Below the pieces are notes generated by a model that had not been told where the DNA came from, ran no database searches, and worked only from the letters and a program-made list of their open reading frames with translations. A DNA stretch of 64,000 nt from CANMIH01 sp049116335. Lineage in GTDB: Bacteria; Pseudomonadota; Alphaproteobacteria; Rhodobacterales; Rhodobacteraceae. This document shows, piece by piece, positions 27,341-34,761 of the stretch (positions are counted from its first letter, which is position 1; each line of letters opens with the position of its first letter). Location of the stretch: the NCBI GenBank assembly GCA_049116335.1, contig JAGDYZ010000002.1, positions 1 through 64,000 on the forward strand, in the 5' to 3' direction. A program made the translations under genes and the position numbers.

Positions 27341-28324
27341 TCAGGCGTTGACGTCAACCACCACGCGGCCTTGAACCTGACCTTTCAGAATGTCCGCGCC
27401 GAGTTGCGGAAGGTCACCCAATGCGGCCGGACGGATCATGGCCTCGAGTTTGTCCATTGGCAGATCTTGTGCGATGCGCTGCCAGGCGCGCAGGCGATTG
27501 TCATAGGGCTGCATCACGCTGTCGATGCCCAAAAGGTTCACACCGCGCAGCAGGAACGGCACAACGGTCGCGGGCAATGCAGCGCCGCCCGCCAATCCAA
27601 CTGCGGACACCGACGCACCGTATTTCATCTGGCCAAGCACCCGTGCCAGCATCGCACCGCCGACAGCGTCCACGCAGCCCGCCCAAGCCTCGGCTTCCAA
27701 TGGGCGCTTGGTGGTTTCATTGATCTCGTCGCGCGCTACGATCTGTGTGGCCCCCAGATCTTTCAGGTACTCGGTGGTTTCTGGGCGTCCTGTTACAGCC
27801 GCAACCTCATGGCCCAGCTTGGCCAGAATGGCGGTCGCAACCGAGCCGACCCCCCCGGCCGCACCGGTTACCAAAACGGGACCATCTTTGATGCCGTGAT
27901 CTTCAAGCGCCATGACCGCCAACATCGCAGTGAAGCCCGCAGTGCCCACAGCCATCGCCTGCCGTGTGGTGATACCCTCTGGCAGGGGCACAAGCATATC
28001 AGCCTTCACCCGCGCCTTTTGCGCATAGCCACCCCAGCGGTTTTCGCCCACGCGCCAACCGGTTAGCACAACTTTGTCACCTGGCTTGTATCGGTCATCC
28101 TCTGAGGCTTCGACGGTGCCCGCAAAATCAATCCCGGGCACATGCGGGTAGTTGCGCACCAAACCACCACCGGGGCCAATGCAAAGCCCATCTTTGTAGT
28201 TCACTGTGGAGTAGTCGACCGATACGAGAACATCACCTTCGGGCAGCTGATCTTCGCTGATCTGGCTCACAGAAGCGTTTGTTTTGCCGTCATCGTCTTT
28301 GTTAACAATCAGAGCGTTGAACAT
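27341..28324 (-). CDS. acuI: Acryloyl-CoA reductase (NADPH), YhdH-type MDR protein
   Basis: A 327-aa zinc-free medium-chain dehydrogenase/reductase that reduces toxic acryloyl-CoA to propionyl-CoA in DMSP and acrylate breakdown. Family signs are DYSTVNYKDGLCIGPGG, GIDFAGTVEASED, the cofactor loop VTGAAGGVGSVATAILAKLG and LLGIDSVMQP. It lies 9 bases after dmdA in one transcript, the arrangement known in marine roseobacters. AAGGG upstream supports ATG 28324. Confidence 0.93.
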   Translation of the reverse strand: MFNALIVNKDDDGKTNASVSQISEDQLPEGDVLVSVDYSTVNYKDGLCIGPGGGLVRNYPHVPGIDFAGTVEASEDDRYKPGDKVVLTGWRVGENRWGGYAQKARVKADMLVPLPEGITTRQAMAVGTAGFTAMLAVMALEDHGIKDGPVLVTGAAGGVGSVATAILAKLGHEVAAVTGRPETTEYLKDLGATQIVARDEINETTKRPLEAEAWAGCVDAVGGAMLARVLGQMKYGASVSAVGLAGGAALPATVVPFLLRGVNLLGIDSVMQPYDNRLRAWQRIAQDLPMDKLEAMIRPAALGDLPQLGADILKGQVQGRVVVDVNA

Positions 28325-28333
28325 GGGTTTCCC

Positions 28334-29437
28334 TTATTTCCAAGACGTTTCGCGAACAATTGCAGTGCGCGGTCCAGTTTGCGTTTCCACCACAAGCTCG
28401 GTCCCGGCGTCCCAATGAGACGCGGACACCATGCCGATGGCGACGTTGGTGTTCTGAAATGGGGACCAAACGGCGGAAGAGACCCGCCCAACACGTTGAT
28501 CTCCTGCCCGCAACGGCCAATGGCGATCGCACAGGGGGACGGCATCCCCTTCGATTGAAATTGAACGGATTTGTTGTTTCGGTCCGTTCTGGGCCACCTC
28601 AGCCAAAGCAGCATGTCCGATGCAATCGGTGATCCGATCGGTGGTGCAGAACTTGCCAAGACCCGCTTCGAACGGGTTGTTGTCGGCGGTCATGTCGCTC
28701 CCGTACGAGAGTAATCCGCCCTCGACGCGCTCAATCATATTGGGGCATCCGGCACGAACATCGAGACTCTGACCGGCTTCGAAAAGCGCGTTCCACAGGG
28801 GCATCCCGTGTTCCCAGCCGTCGACGTAGATTTCAAAACCACCCTGCTTGGAATATCCCGAGCGCGCGATCACATGCTCTGTTCCGCCAAATTCAAAACG
28901 TTTGTAGCGGAAAAACTTCACATCCCGGACCGCGTCACCAAAAACACGCGCCATCAACTCATCGGATTTTGGACCTTGAATGGCCAAGGGAGACACATCA
29001 GGCTCAAAAATCTGAACATCGAGATTTCGACCGACGGCCAAACCTTTGACCCACATAATGAGATCGCTGTCAGCAATTGAAATCCACCAGCGGTCTTCTT
29101 CGAGTTTCACGGCAACAGGGTCGTTGAGCATGCCGCCGGATTGATCGACCACAGGGATGTAGTAACACTGGTCTTCCTTCATCCGGCTAAGATCACGCGG
29201 CGTCAGAAGTTGCGCGAGTTTTCCCGCATCCGGGCCGCGCAGCTCGATCTGGCGTTCACAGGCCACATCCCAAACCTGAACAGCCTCACGCAAATGTCGG
29301 CTATCTTCTTCGACTGAGTGGAAGAACGTTGGCAACAACATGTGGTTGTATACGGAATAGGCTTTGACGCCTTCGGCTTCGACACCATTGGAAAACGGCG
29401 TGCGCCGCAGGCGGTGACTGGGGGACATCAGGTACAT
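28334..29437 (-). CDS. dmdA: Dimethylsulfoniopropionate demethylase
   Basis: A 367-aa member of the GcvT fold that transfers a methyl group from DMSP to tetrahydrofolate, yielding methylmercaptopropionate. Length and sequence fit DmdA rather than the glycine-cleavage T protein: RRTPFSNGVEAEGVKAYSVYNHMLLPTFF at the N-terminus, VWDVACERQIELRGPDAG, and GCPNMIERVEGGLLSYGSDM. Co-transcription with acuI and the divergent GntR gene matches the known roseobacter locus. ATG 29437 has GAAGG upstream; ATG 29428 is an alternative. The cleavage gene dddP/dddL is not in the window. Confidence 0.93.
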   Translation of the reverse strand: MYLMSPSHRLRRTPFSNGVEAEGVKAYSVYNHMLLPTFFHSVEEDSRHLREAVQVWDVACERQIELRGPDAGKLAQLLTPRDLSRMKEDQCYYIPVVDQSGGMLNDPVAVKLEEDRWWISIADSDLIMWVKGLAVGRNLDVQIFEPDVSPLAIQGPKSDELMARVFGDAVRDVKFFRYKRFEFGGTEHVIARSGYSKQGGFEIYVDGWEHGMPLWNALFEAGQSLDVRAGCPNMIERVEGGLLSYGSDMTADNNPFEAGLGKFCTTDRITDCIGHAALAEVAQNGPKQQIRSISIEGDAVPLCDRHWPLRAGDQRVGRVSSAVWSPFQNTNVAIGMVSASHWDAGTELVVETQTGPRTAIVRETSWK

Positions 29438-29589
29438 GGCATAGCGACCTTCTGAAGGGGTTAGATGGATGATTGACGTGCCAAATCAGATTGGTTGCAG
29501 ATAAGCGCCCAAACCGATGGTTCGAGCGAAGTGCCTAGTCGCAGCATTCTCAAACCCTCCCTTGCCTGAGTCGCCTTTCCTGCTAAAAT

Positions 29590-29620
29590 AAATGCCAGAC
29601 AATTAAATGCCTGACAATTG
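29590..29620. promoter_or_regulatory. Tandem FadR-type operator units before the GntR gene
   Basis: AAATGCCAGACAATT (29590-29604) is followed at once by AAATGCCTGACAATT (29605-29619), a tandem repeat with one mismatch. Each core fits the FadR-subfamily pattern and matches the arms at 23449-23496. The position directly before the regulator's start codon suggests autoregulation and control of divergent dmdA. Confidence 0.65.
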
Positions 29621-29623
29621 AAA

Positions 29624-30376
29624 ATGACACAAAACAAACAACAACCCTCAGATCGCCCAGCCCAGATTGCCAAATCGATACGAGACGCCATTCTGAACGG
29701 CGTCTTGATGGCGGATGATCGCCTTCCCTCTGAGGCCGAGCTCTCAGAGCAGTTTCAAGTGTCGCGTCCGACAGTGCGTGAGGCGCTTAAAAGATTGGCG
29801 GCCCAATCGCTTATTCGCACTCAACGTGGTGCCTTTGGCGGGGCATTTATCCATCGTTTGTCCTATGCAGAAGCACAGGATCAACATGTCACGACATCGA
29901 CTCTGCTTCTGTCGATCAACGACGTGGGCTTTGATGTGGCTTGCGAGGCACGTTATGCGCTTGAAAGGTCCTGCACGCGGCTTGCAGCTGAGCGCAGAAC
30001 GGCGGACCACCTCGCGACCATGCGGGCCGAAATTCACCGGCAGGGGCAGCCGGGTCTAAGTGATGAATCCTTTTGCGCATCTGATGTCACATTGCACCGT
30101 GCGCTAGTGGACAGCACAGGCAACCCAATTTTGTCGTATCAATTGGCGGGGTCGGTCGAGGCGATGCAGCCTCTGATGAACATGATCACCTTCACCGCCC
30201 GGTCGCGTGCGCATATCGTTGAATTGCATACACGTTTGGCCGACGCGCTTGAGGCACGAGAGGCCGTGAGGGCAGACGCGGTTTTGTCCGAGCTTGAAGA
30301 CTATACTTTGTCTTTGGGGCAGGGGGTCATGGCTGCGCGGGCGGCTCGCAGACCCGACACAAAAGGCTCGAAATAG
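29624..30376 (+). CDS. GntR regulator, FadR/FCD subfamily, divergent from dmdA-acuI
   Basis: A 250-aa regulator. The winged helix spans about residues 12-72 (IAKSIRDAILNGVLMADDRLPSEAELSEQFQVSRPTVREALKRL) and the helical FCD effector domain follows, with the metal-type histidine in DVTLHRALVDSTGN. The start is ATG 29624, as the TTG two codons earlier lies inside the operator repeat. By position it is the DMSP-locus regulator; the effector is probably a pathway metabolite such as acryloyl-CoA, but that is inference. Confidence 0.9.
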   Translation: MTQNKQQPSDRPAQIAKSIRDAILNGVLMADDRLPSEAELSEQFQVSRPTVREALKRLAAQSLIRTQRGAFGGAFIHRLSYAEAQDQHVTTSTLLLSINDVGFDVACEARYALERSCTRLAAERRTADHLATMRAEIHRQGQPGLSDESFCASDVTLHRALVDSTGNPILSYQLAGSVEAMQPLMNMITFTARSRAHIVELHTRLADALEAREAVRADAVLSELEDYTLSLGQGVMAARAARRPDTKGSK

Positions 30377-30446
30377 AGCGTTTCGATCTTCTAACGAACC
30401 CAGAAAACCAAGAGGGATTTTGGGGTCGATTTTTGTGCCTTGTTAG

Positions 30447-30468
30447 ATTGCATCCTTTTGGATACAAT
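30447..30468. promoter_or_regulatory. Inverted repeat ATTGCATCC-tttt-GGATACAAT
   Basis: A 9-bp inverted repeat with one mismatch, 21-42 bases before the AbrB-type gene. The layout resembles operators of GntR regulators but differs from the FadR-type sites at 29590, so a regulator outside this locus may bind it. Confidence 0.5.
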
Positions 30469-30489
30469 ATGGGCATCTTTTAGCCACCG

Positions 30490-31536
30490 ATGAGGTTTTG
30501 TTTGTCCACACTTCAGCTGCGCACCCAAACATTTGTCATTGCGGCGGTCGGAACTGCCTTTTTCTGGTGGTTCGATTTTCCGCTGCCCTTCCTGTTTGGC
30601 CCGATGGCGGCTTGTTTAGTTGCCGCATTTTCTGGGATTTCACTGAAGGGATTTGGCCAGGTCTCAACGGGCGCGCGGACCATTCTCGGGGTTGCGGTTG
30701 GTGCAACTTTGACGCCTGCACTCCTTTTGCAACTGCCACAGGTCGCGGCGTCGTTGGCGATTGTGCCGCTTTACATTGCGTTGATTGGACTGATCGGGGT
30801 GCCGTTTTTCAAACGGGTTTGCGGGTATGACACCGCCACGGCCTATTACGCGGCAATGCCGGGAGGATTGCAGGATATGGTGATCTTCGGCCAAGAAGCC
30901 GGAGCCAATCCACGCATTTTATCTCTTGTTCACGCGACCCGCGTTTTGTTGATTGTCACGCTCGCTCCGGTTCTTCTCGTATCACTTTTTGGCGTCACTC
31001 TGAGCAATCCAATAGGCGCCCCGGCGTCATCGCTTCCGTGGCACGAGCTGACGTTAATGGGGGTTGCGGCCATTGTCGGATGGAAAGGCGGCGAACGTCT
31101 GGGCCTGTTTGGGGCATCGATCTTGGGGCCCATGCTCGTCGCGGCCTGCTTTGCAATAATCGGATTGATCGAACACCGCCCCCCGAAAGAAGCCATCCTC
31201 GCCGCCCAGTTCTTTTTGGGAACGGCGCTTGGGGTACAGTATATGGGCATAACTTGGCGCGAATTCCGCAAGATCATCGCTGCCGCTGTGGTGTTTGTGG
31301 TTTTGGTCGCCGTTCTGGCCGCAGGGCTCGCCTTGGCGATCCCGCATGTTGTACCCATGGGGCAAATGGAAGCCTTTTTGGCCTTTGCCCCCGGTGGTCA
31401 GGCGGAAATGACGGTCTTGGCCATTGTCGCGGGTGCAGATCTTGGGGTCGTGATCGCGCATCATTTGGTGCGGATCGTTGTGGTGATCACCTGTGCACCC
31501 CTTGCGGCGCGCTGGATCAAAGGGGCTGCGCAATAA
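30490..31536 (+). CDS. AbrB-type membrane protein (duplicated ten-helix family)
   Basis: A hydrophobic 348-aa protein built of two similar halves of about five membrane spans each, the layout of the Gram-negative AbrB duplication family. Related lines are FLFGPMAACLVAA in the first half and ASILGPMLVAACFA in the second; AMPGGLQDMVIFGQEAGAN and FAPGGQAEMTVLAIVAGAD are the repeated family motif. These are probably transporters; the old name 'ammonia monooxygenase' is not supported. ATG 30490 lacks a ribosome site, while TTG 30502 has TGAGG 6 bases upstream and may be the true start. Confidence 0.82.
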   Translation: MRFCLSTLQLRTQTFVIAAVGTAFFWWFDFPLPFLFGPMAACLVAAFSGISLKGFGQVSTGARTILGVAVGATLTPALLLQLPQVAASLAIVPLYIALIGLIGVPFFKRVCGYDTATAYYAAMPGGLQDMVIFGQEAGANPRILSLVHATRVLLIVTLAPVLLVSLFGVTLSNPIGAPASSLPWHELTLMGVAAIVGWKGGERLGLFGASILGPMLVAACFAIIGLIEHRPPKEAILAAQFFLGTALGVQYMGITWREFRKIIAAAVVFVVLVAVLAAGLALAIPHVVPMGQMEAFLAFAPGGQAEMTVLAIVAGADLGVVIAHHLVRIVVVITCAPLAARWIKGAAQ

Positions 31537-31558
31537 TGCACCGCGCAGCCCGGTCGAT

Positions 31559-33628
31559 TTAGTCGATGGCCAGCTCAGTGATTTCGCGGCGGAAGGGCAG
31601 CGCATCGCCGATATCAGGCGTGTCGAGTTCGCGGGCATAGCGATGTCCCGCATAGGTGGCCCAGGCAATGGGGCCGGGCGCGCTGGCATCCCCGATCAGT
31701 TTGACCGATTTGATCCCAGCATCGGCCCACTCATTTTCACGCGCCATCAGGTCGTTGAATACAGCATCCTTGCCGACACGAGACGCCACCATCACAACCG
31801 CGTCCGCTTCTATTTTCCAGGTGCGATCGGTGTAGGTGCAGTTCGAGACCACATGATCGGCATGAATTTCACTGACACCCTGGTTTAGGACAATTTCAAC
31901 GCCCGCTTCGACCAGACGCGGATGAATTGCGACCTGTTCCAGCGTGTTGTTGGTCCAGTCGCTGACATAGGCTGACGGTGTGACAAGAGTGACATCAGCG
32001 CCTTGTTTAGCCAACATCTCGGCAAGCACGCCGCCCATGTAGTAATGGTCATCATCATAAACCACGACTTTGCCGGTGGGCACGGTTCCATCCATCAGAT
32101 CATCTGGCGTATAGATTTTTGCACCCTCTGCAATCGGCATCGGCACCACGTGTTGACGCGACACCCCATCTCGCCGCCAGCTTGATCCGGTTGCGATACA
32201 GATGTTTTCAAAACCAAATTCCAGAATGCTTTCAGCATCCAGTTCACTTTCACGATAGATCTCAACATTGGGCCGCTGTCCCAGCTGATAATCGCGGTAA
32301 TCCACAACCCGGCCCCAGGCGGACAGCCCGGGCAATTTACGTTCGCGGGTGACACGTCCGCCAATCTCGCTTCCGGCTTCGGCCACCGCCACATCATACC
32401 CACGACGGCACAGCGCCCAGGCTGCTTCGAGACCTGCGGGGCCTGACCCTACAACAAGGACATTGCTGCTGTCGCCTTTGGTGTTCATCTTTTCCGGATG
32501 CCAGCCTTTGCGCCATTCCTCCATAAAGGTCGGGTTCTGGGTGCAACGGCTGATCGACATTGTCATGTCACCGGTGATGCAGATGTTACAGCCAATGCAT
32601 TCGCGAATGTCTTCGATCCGGCCTTCTTCCACCTTCTTTGGCAGGAAAGGATCAGCAATTGACGGGCGCGCACAACCGATGAAATCCAGCGTGCCCTGTT
32701 TGATCATCTTGGCCATCACGTCAGGCGATGTGAACCGACCAACCCCGACAATCGGTTTGTCGGTCAGATCGTGAATGCCCTTCACCAACTGTTCCTGCGC
32801 AGCCTCTTCTTTGAACCGCGAAGGTCCCGAGCAATCTTCCCAGGTGCCCTGCGCCAGGTCCCAAAGATCCGGCAGGTCTTTGTTCATTTCAATGAAATCG
32901 CGCACTTCGGCGTTGGAAAACCCAAGATCGCCAATGGTTTCATCCAGAGAGACCCGCAAGGTGATGGCGATCTGGTCGCCGACCGCATCGCGCATGTCCG
33001 AAATCACCTCGTTCACAAAACGCGCCCGGTTTTCAAGGCTACCACCATATTCATCGCCGCGCTGGTTGGTGGCGCGGGACAGGAAGTGCTGGAAAATACC
33101 AAAGCCATGTGCGCCGTAGAGGCAGATCAGGTCAAAGCCCGCATCTTTCGAGCGTTTGGCCGCATTCACAAACCAGCGGCGCAGATCTTTGATGTCCGTT
33201 TTCGACAGAGCACGCGCTTGAATAGGGTCATTGGTGAAGGTGCGAATGGGCAGGGCCGACGGCGCCAAGGGCACCTCTTTGGTGTAGAGGTTCGGACCGT
33301 TGATGCCGGAATAGGCCAATTGGATACCCGCCAAAGCGCCATGCGTTTTCATCTTCTCCGACATCTTACGCAGCTGAGGGATATCCTTGTCTTCCCAAAG
33401 GCGTAGCTCGATGAAGGGAGTGATCTCCGAAGTATGATGCATCTCACACTGTTCGGTGAAAATCACGCCCCAGCCGCCTTCGGCTTTGATCCCACGCATC
33501 TCTGCCGCCGCGGAAGGGTCGCGATATCCACCACCGTTGCAATGCGGCACTTGGTAGAAGCGGTTTTTGGCGGTGTGAGGGCCGATTTTCATCGGCTCAA
33601 ATAGAATATCATAACGAGGATCGCGCAT
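31559..33628 (-). CDS. Trimethylamine dehydrogenase-like flavoprotein with changed substrate pocket
   Basis: A 689-aa flavin/iron-sulfur enzyme: an FMN barrel (to about 340), a 4Fe-4S site (Cys344, 347, 350, 362 in CIGCNICITG...RCTQNP), then FAD-like domains (NVLVVGSGPAGLEAAWAL). Cys30 in NRFYQVPHC is where trimethylamine dehydrogenase attaches FMN covalently, and Tyr171/His174 (YGAH) match its catalytic pair. Of the aromatic bowl that holds trimethylamine, Tyr60 is replaced by Gln60 and the tryptophan after the cluster cysteine falls at Asp354; Trp256 remains. An N-methyl or cyclic amine other than trimethylamine is therefore likely (dimethylglycine-type DgcA proteins belong here too). It is divergent from a LuxR-type gene. 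Confidence 0.85.
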   Translation of the reverse strand: MRDPRYDILFEPMKIGPHTAKNRFYQVPHCNGGGYRDPSAAAEMRGIKAEGGWGVIFTEQCEMHHTSEITPFIELRLWEDKDIPQLRKMSEKMKTHGALAGIQLAYSGINGPNLYTKEVPLAPSALPIRTFTNDPIQARALSKTDIKDLRRWFVNAAKRSKDAGFDLICLYGAHGFGIFQHFLSRATNQRGDEYGGSLENRARFVNEVISDMRDAVGDQIAITLRVSLDETIGDLGFSNAEVRDFIEMNKDLPDLWDLAQGTWEDCSGPSRFKEEAAQEQLVKGIHDLTDKPIVGVGRFTSPDVMAKMIKQGTLDFIGCARPSIADPFLPKKVEEGRIEDIRECIGCNICITGDMTMSISRCTQNPTFMEEWRKGWHPEKMNTKGDSSNVLVVGSGPAGLEAAWALCRRGYDVAVAEAGSEIGGRVTRERKLPGLSAWGRVVDYRDYQLGQRPNVEIYRESELDAESILEFGFENICIATGSSWRRDGVSRQHVVPMPIAEGAKIYTPDDLMDGTVPTGKVVVYDDDHYYMGGVLAEMLAKQGADVTLVTPSAYVSDWTNNTLEQVAIHPRLVEAGVEIVLNQGVSEIHADHVVSNCTYTDRTWKIEADAVVMVASRVGKDAVFNDLMARENEWADAGIKSVKLIGDASAPGPIAWATYAGHRYARELDTPDIGDALPFRREITELAID

Positions 33629-33650
33629 GATCTGTCCTCTCTCTGGCTTG

Positions 33651-33670
33651 GATGGCCTTCCGGGGCCATC
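33651..33670 (-). promoter_or_regulatory. Hairpin in the 5' leader of the flavoprotein gene
   Basis: GATGGCC-ttccgg-GGCCATC is a perfect 7-bp inverted repeat 23-42 bases upstream of the flavoprotein start, just before its GAGAGAGGA ribosome site. It could be a leader stem or a second regulator site. Confidence 0.4.
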
Positions 33671-33733
33671 TCGGTGGCTGGGTGGGGCCTGTACCCCTGT
33701 AATTGCGAGAGGAATGCTATTATCTCCAATTCA

Positions 33734-33749
33734 GGGGGTATATACCCCC
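33734..33749. promoter_or_regulatory. Perfect 16-bp palindrome GGGGGTATATACCCCC
   Basis: It lies in the divergent region, 26 bases before the LuxR-type start and about 105 before the flavoprotein start. A half-site-like GTACCCC follows at 33691-33697. LuxR-family dimers bind palindromes of this size, so it is the best operator candidate for the adjacent regulator. Confidence 0.6.
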
Positions 33750-33775
33750 AGAGTGGTATGACCGATGGGGGCCAA

Positions 33776-34576
33776 ATGACCCGAACAGCTGAAGACGCCC
33801 TGGCAGATGCGGTAATAAATTTGGAACGCGCAGGTTTTGCCTGGGCGTTACATCGCTGGCTGAGCACACAATGTGCCTACGATAACATTGTTATTCTTGC
33901 GTTCTTCGATGATCGCGGACCCGAGGTTATGTTGGCAGAAGCCAATGAAGCCCGTGTTTTTGAGAAACTCGAAACGCATTACGTTGCGGGTGCTTATGTC
34001 CTTGATCCGTTCTTCGGACTGCACCGAGACAAGGCTGAAGATGGCCTGTATCGGTTGGCGGAAATTGCGCCGGATCAATTTCAGCGCAATGAATTTCACG
34101 CCACCTACTATGAGCGAACAACCCTGATTGATGAGATTGTATTCTTCTCACGCCCGGTCGAAGGGGTTTCGATCACGGTGTGTCTCGGGCGCGACATCAG
34201 TTCAGGACGCAAGTTCAGCTCCCGTGACCGCAGTCGTCTCGAAAAAATCGCCTCTTTGACAAACGCTCTGGTGCGTCACAACTGGCGCGGATTGACCGCT
34301 AAACAGGGGCCGGAGATTGCCGTTTCAGATCAATTGCGGGCGCGTTTGCTAACAGAGCGAACGATTTCTCTAAGCCCACGTCAAAGCGAAGTCGCGCTGT
34401 ACATCCTTCAGGGCCATTCTTCAATTTCTATTGGGCTAAGTCTTGGGATCAGCCCACAAACCGTCAAAGTGTTGCGCAAACAGCTGTATCGAAAATGCAA
34501 TATCTCCTCACAGGCCGAGCTGTTTGCCCTGTTGGTGCCTTATCTTTCTGGGTCGAAAGACCACGGATTAGCCTAA
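33776..34576 (+). CDS. LuxR-type transcriptional regulator with unknown sensor domain
   Basis: A 266-aa protein. The C-terminal LuxR helix-turn-helix is clear (ISLSPRQSEVALYILQGHSSISIGLSLGISPQTVKVLRKQLYRKC). The N-terminal 180 residues lack the acyl-homoserine-lactone pocket pattern I would expect, and no luxI gene is near, so it is probably a metabolite-sensing regulator of the divergent flavoprotein and perhaps the downstream genes. ATG 33776 has GATGGGGG upstream; ATG 33758 would add six residues. A 185-base gap without clear features separates it from the monooxygenase gene. Confidence 0.83.
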   Translation: MTRTAEDALADAVINLERAGFAWALHRWLSTQCAYDNIVILAFFDDRGPEVMLAEANEARVFEKLETHYVAGAYVLDPFFGLHRDKAEDGLYRLAEIAPDQFQRNEFHATYYERTTLIDEIVFFSRPVEGVSITVCLGRDISSGRKFSSRDRSRLEKIASLTNALVRHNWRGLTAKQGPEIAVSDQLRARLLTERTISLSPRQSEVALYILQGHSSISIGLSLGISPQTVKVLRKQLYRKCNISSQAELFALLVPYLSGSKDHGLA

Positions 34577-34761
34577 GCCGAAGCAAAGATAAGGGAGACA
34601 GTAATTTTTTAGCCATCCCAGATGTGAAACCCTTTGAGAAACGCATTCCTGGGGGATGTCAGTCTGTACTTTATTCGCGTCCTGCGGAGTTGAGCAGAGT
34701 ATTTCACCCCTTTGGATCAACAGTTTAAGCCTGAAGTGACTTACCAGAAAGGGCGCAGAGG

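Noticed and set aside
30490..31536. Ammonia monooxygenase
   Set aside because: Proteins of this family have carried that name in databases, but the sequence is a duplicated AbrB-type membrane protein with no oxygenase features.
33776..34576. Quorum-sensing LuxR receptor
   Set aside because: No luxI gene is nearby, and the N-terminal domain lacks the residue pattern expected for acyl-homoserine-lactone binding.
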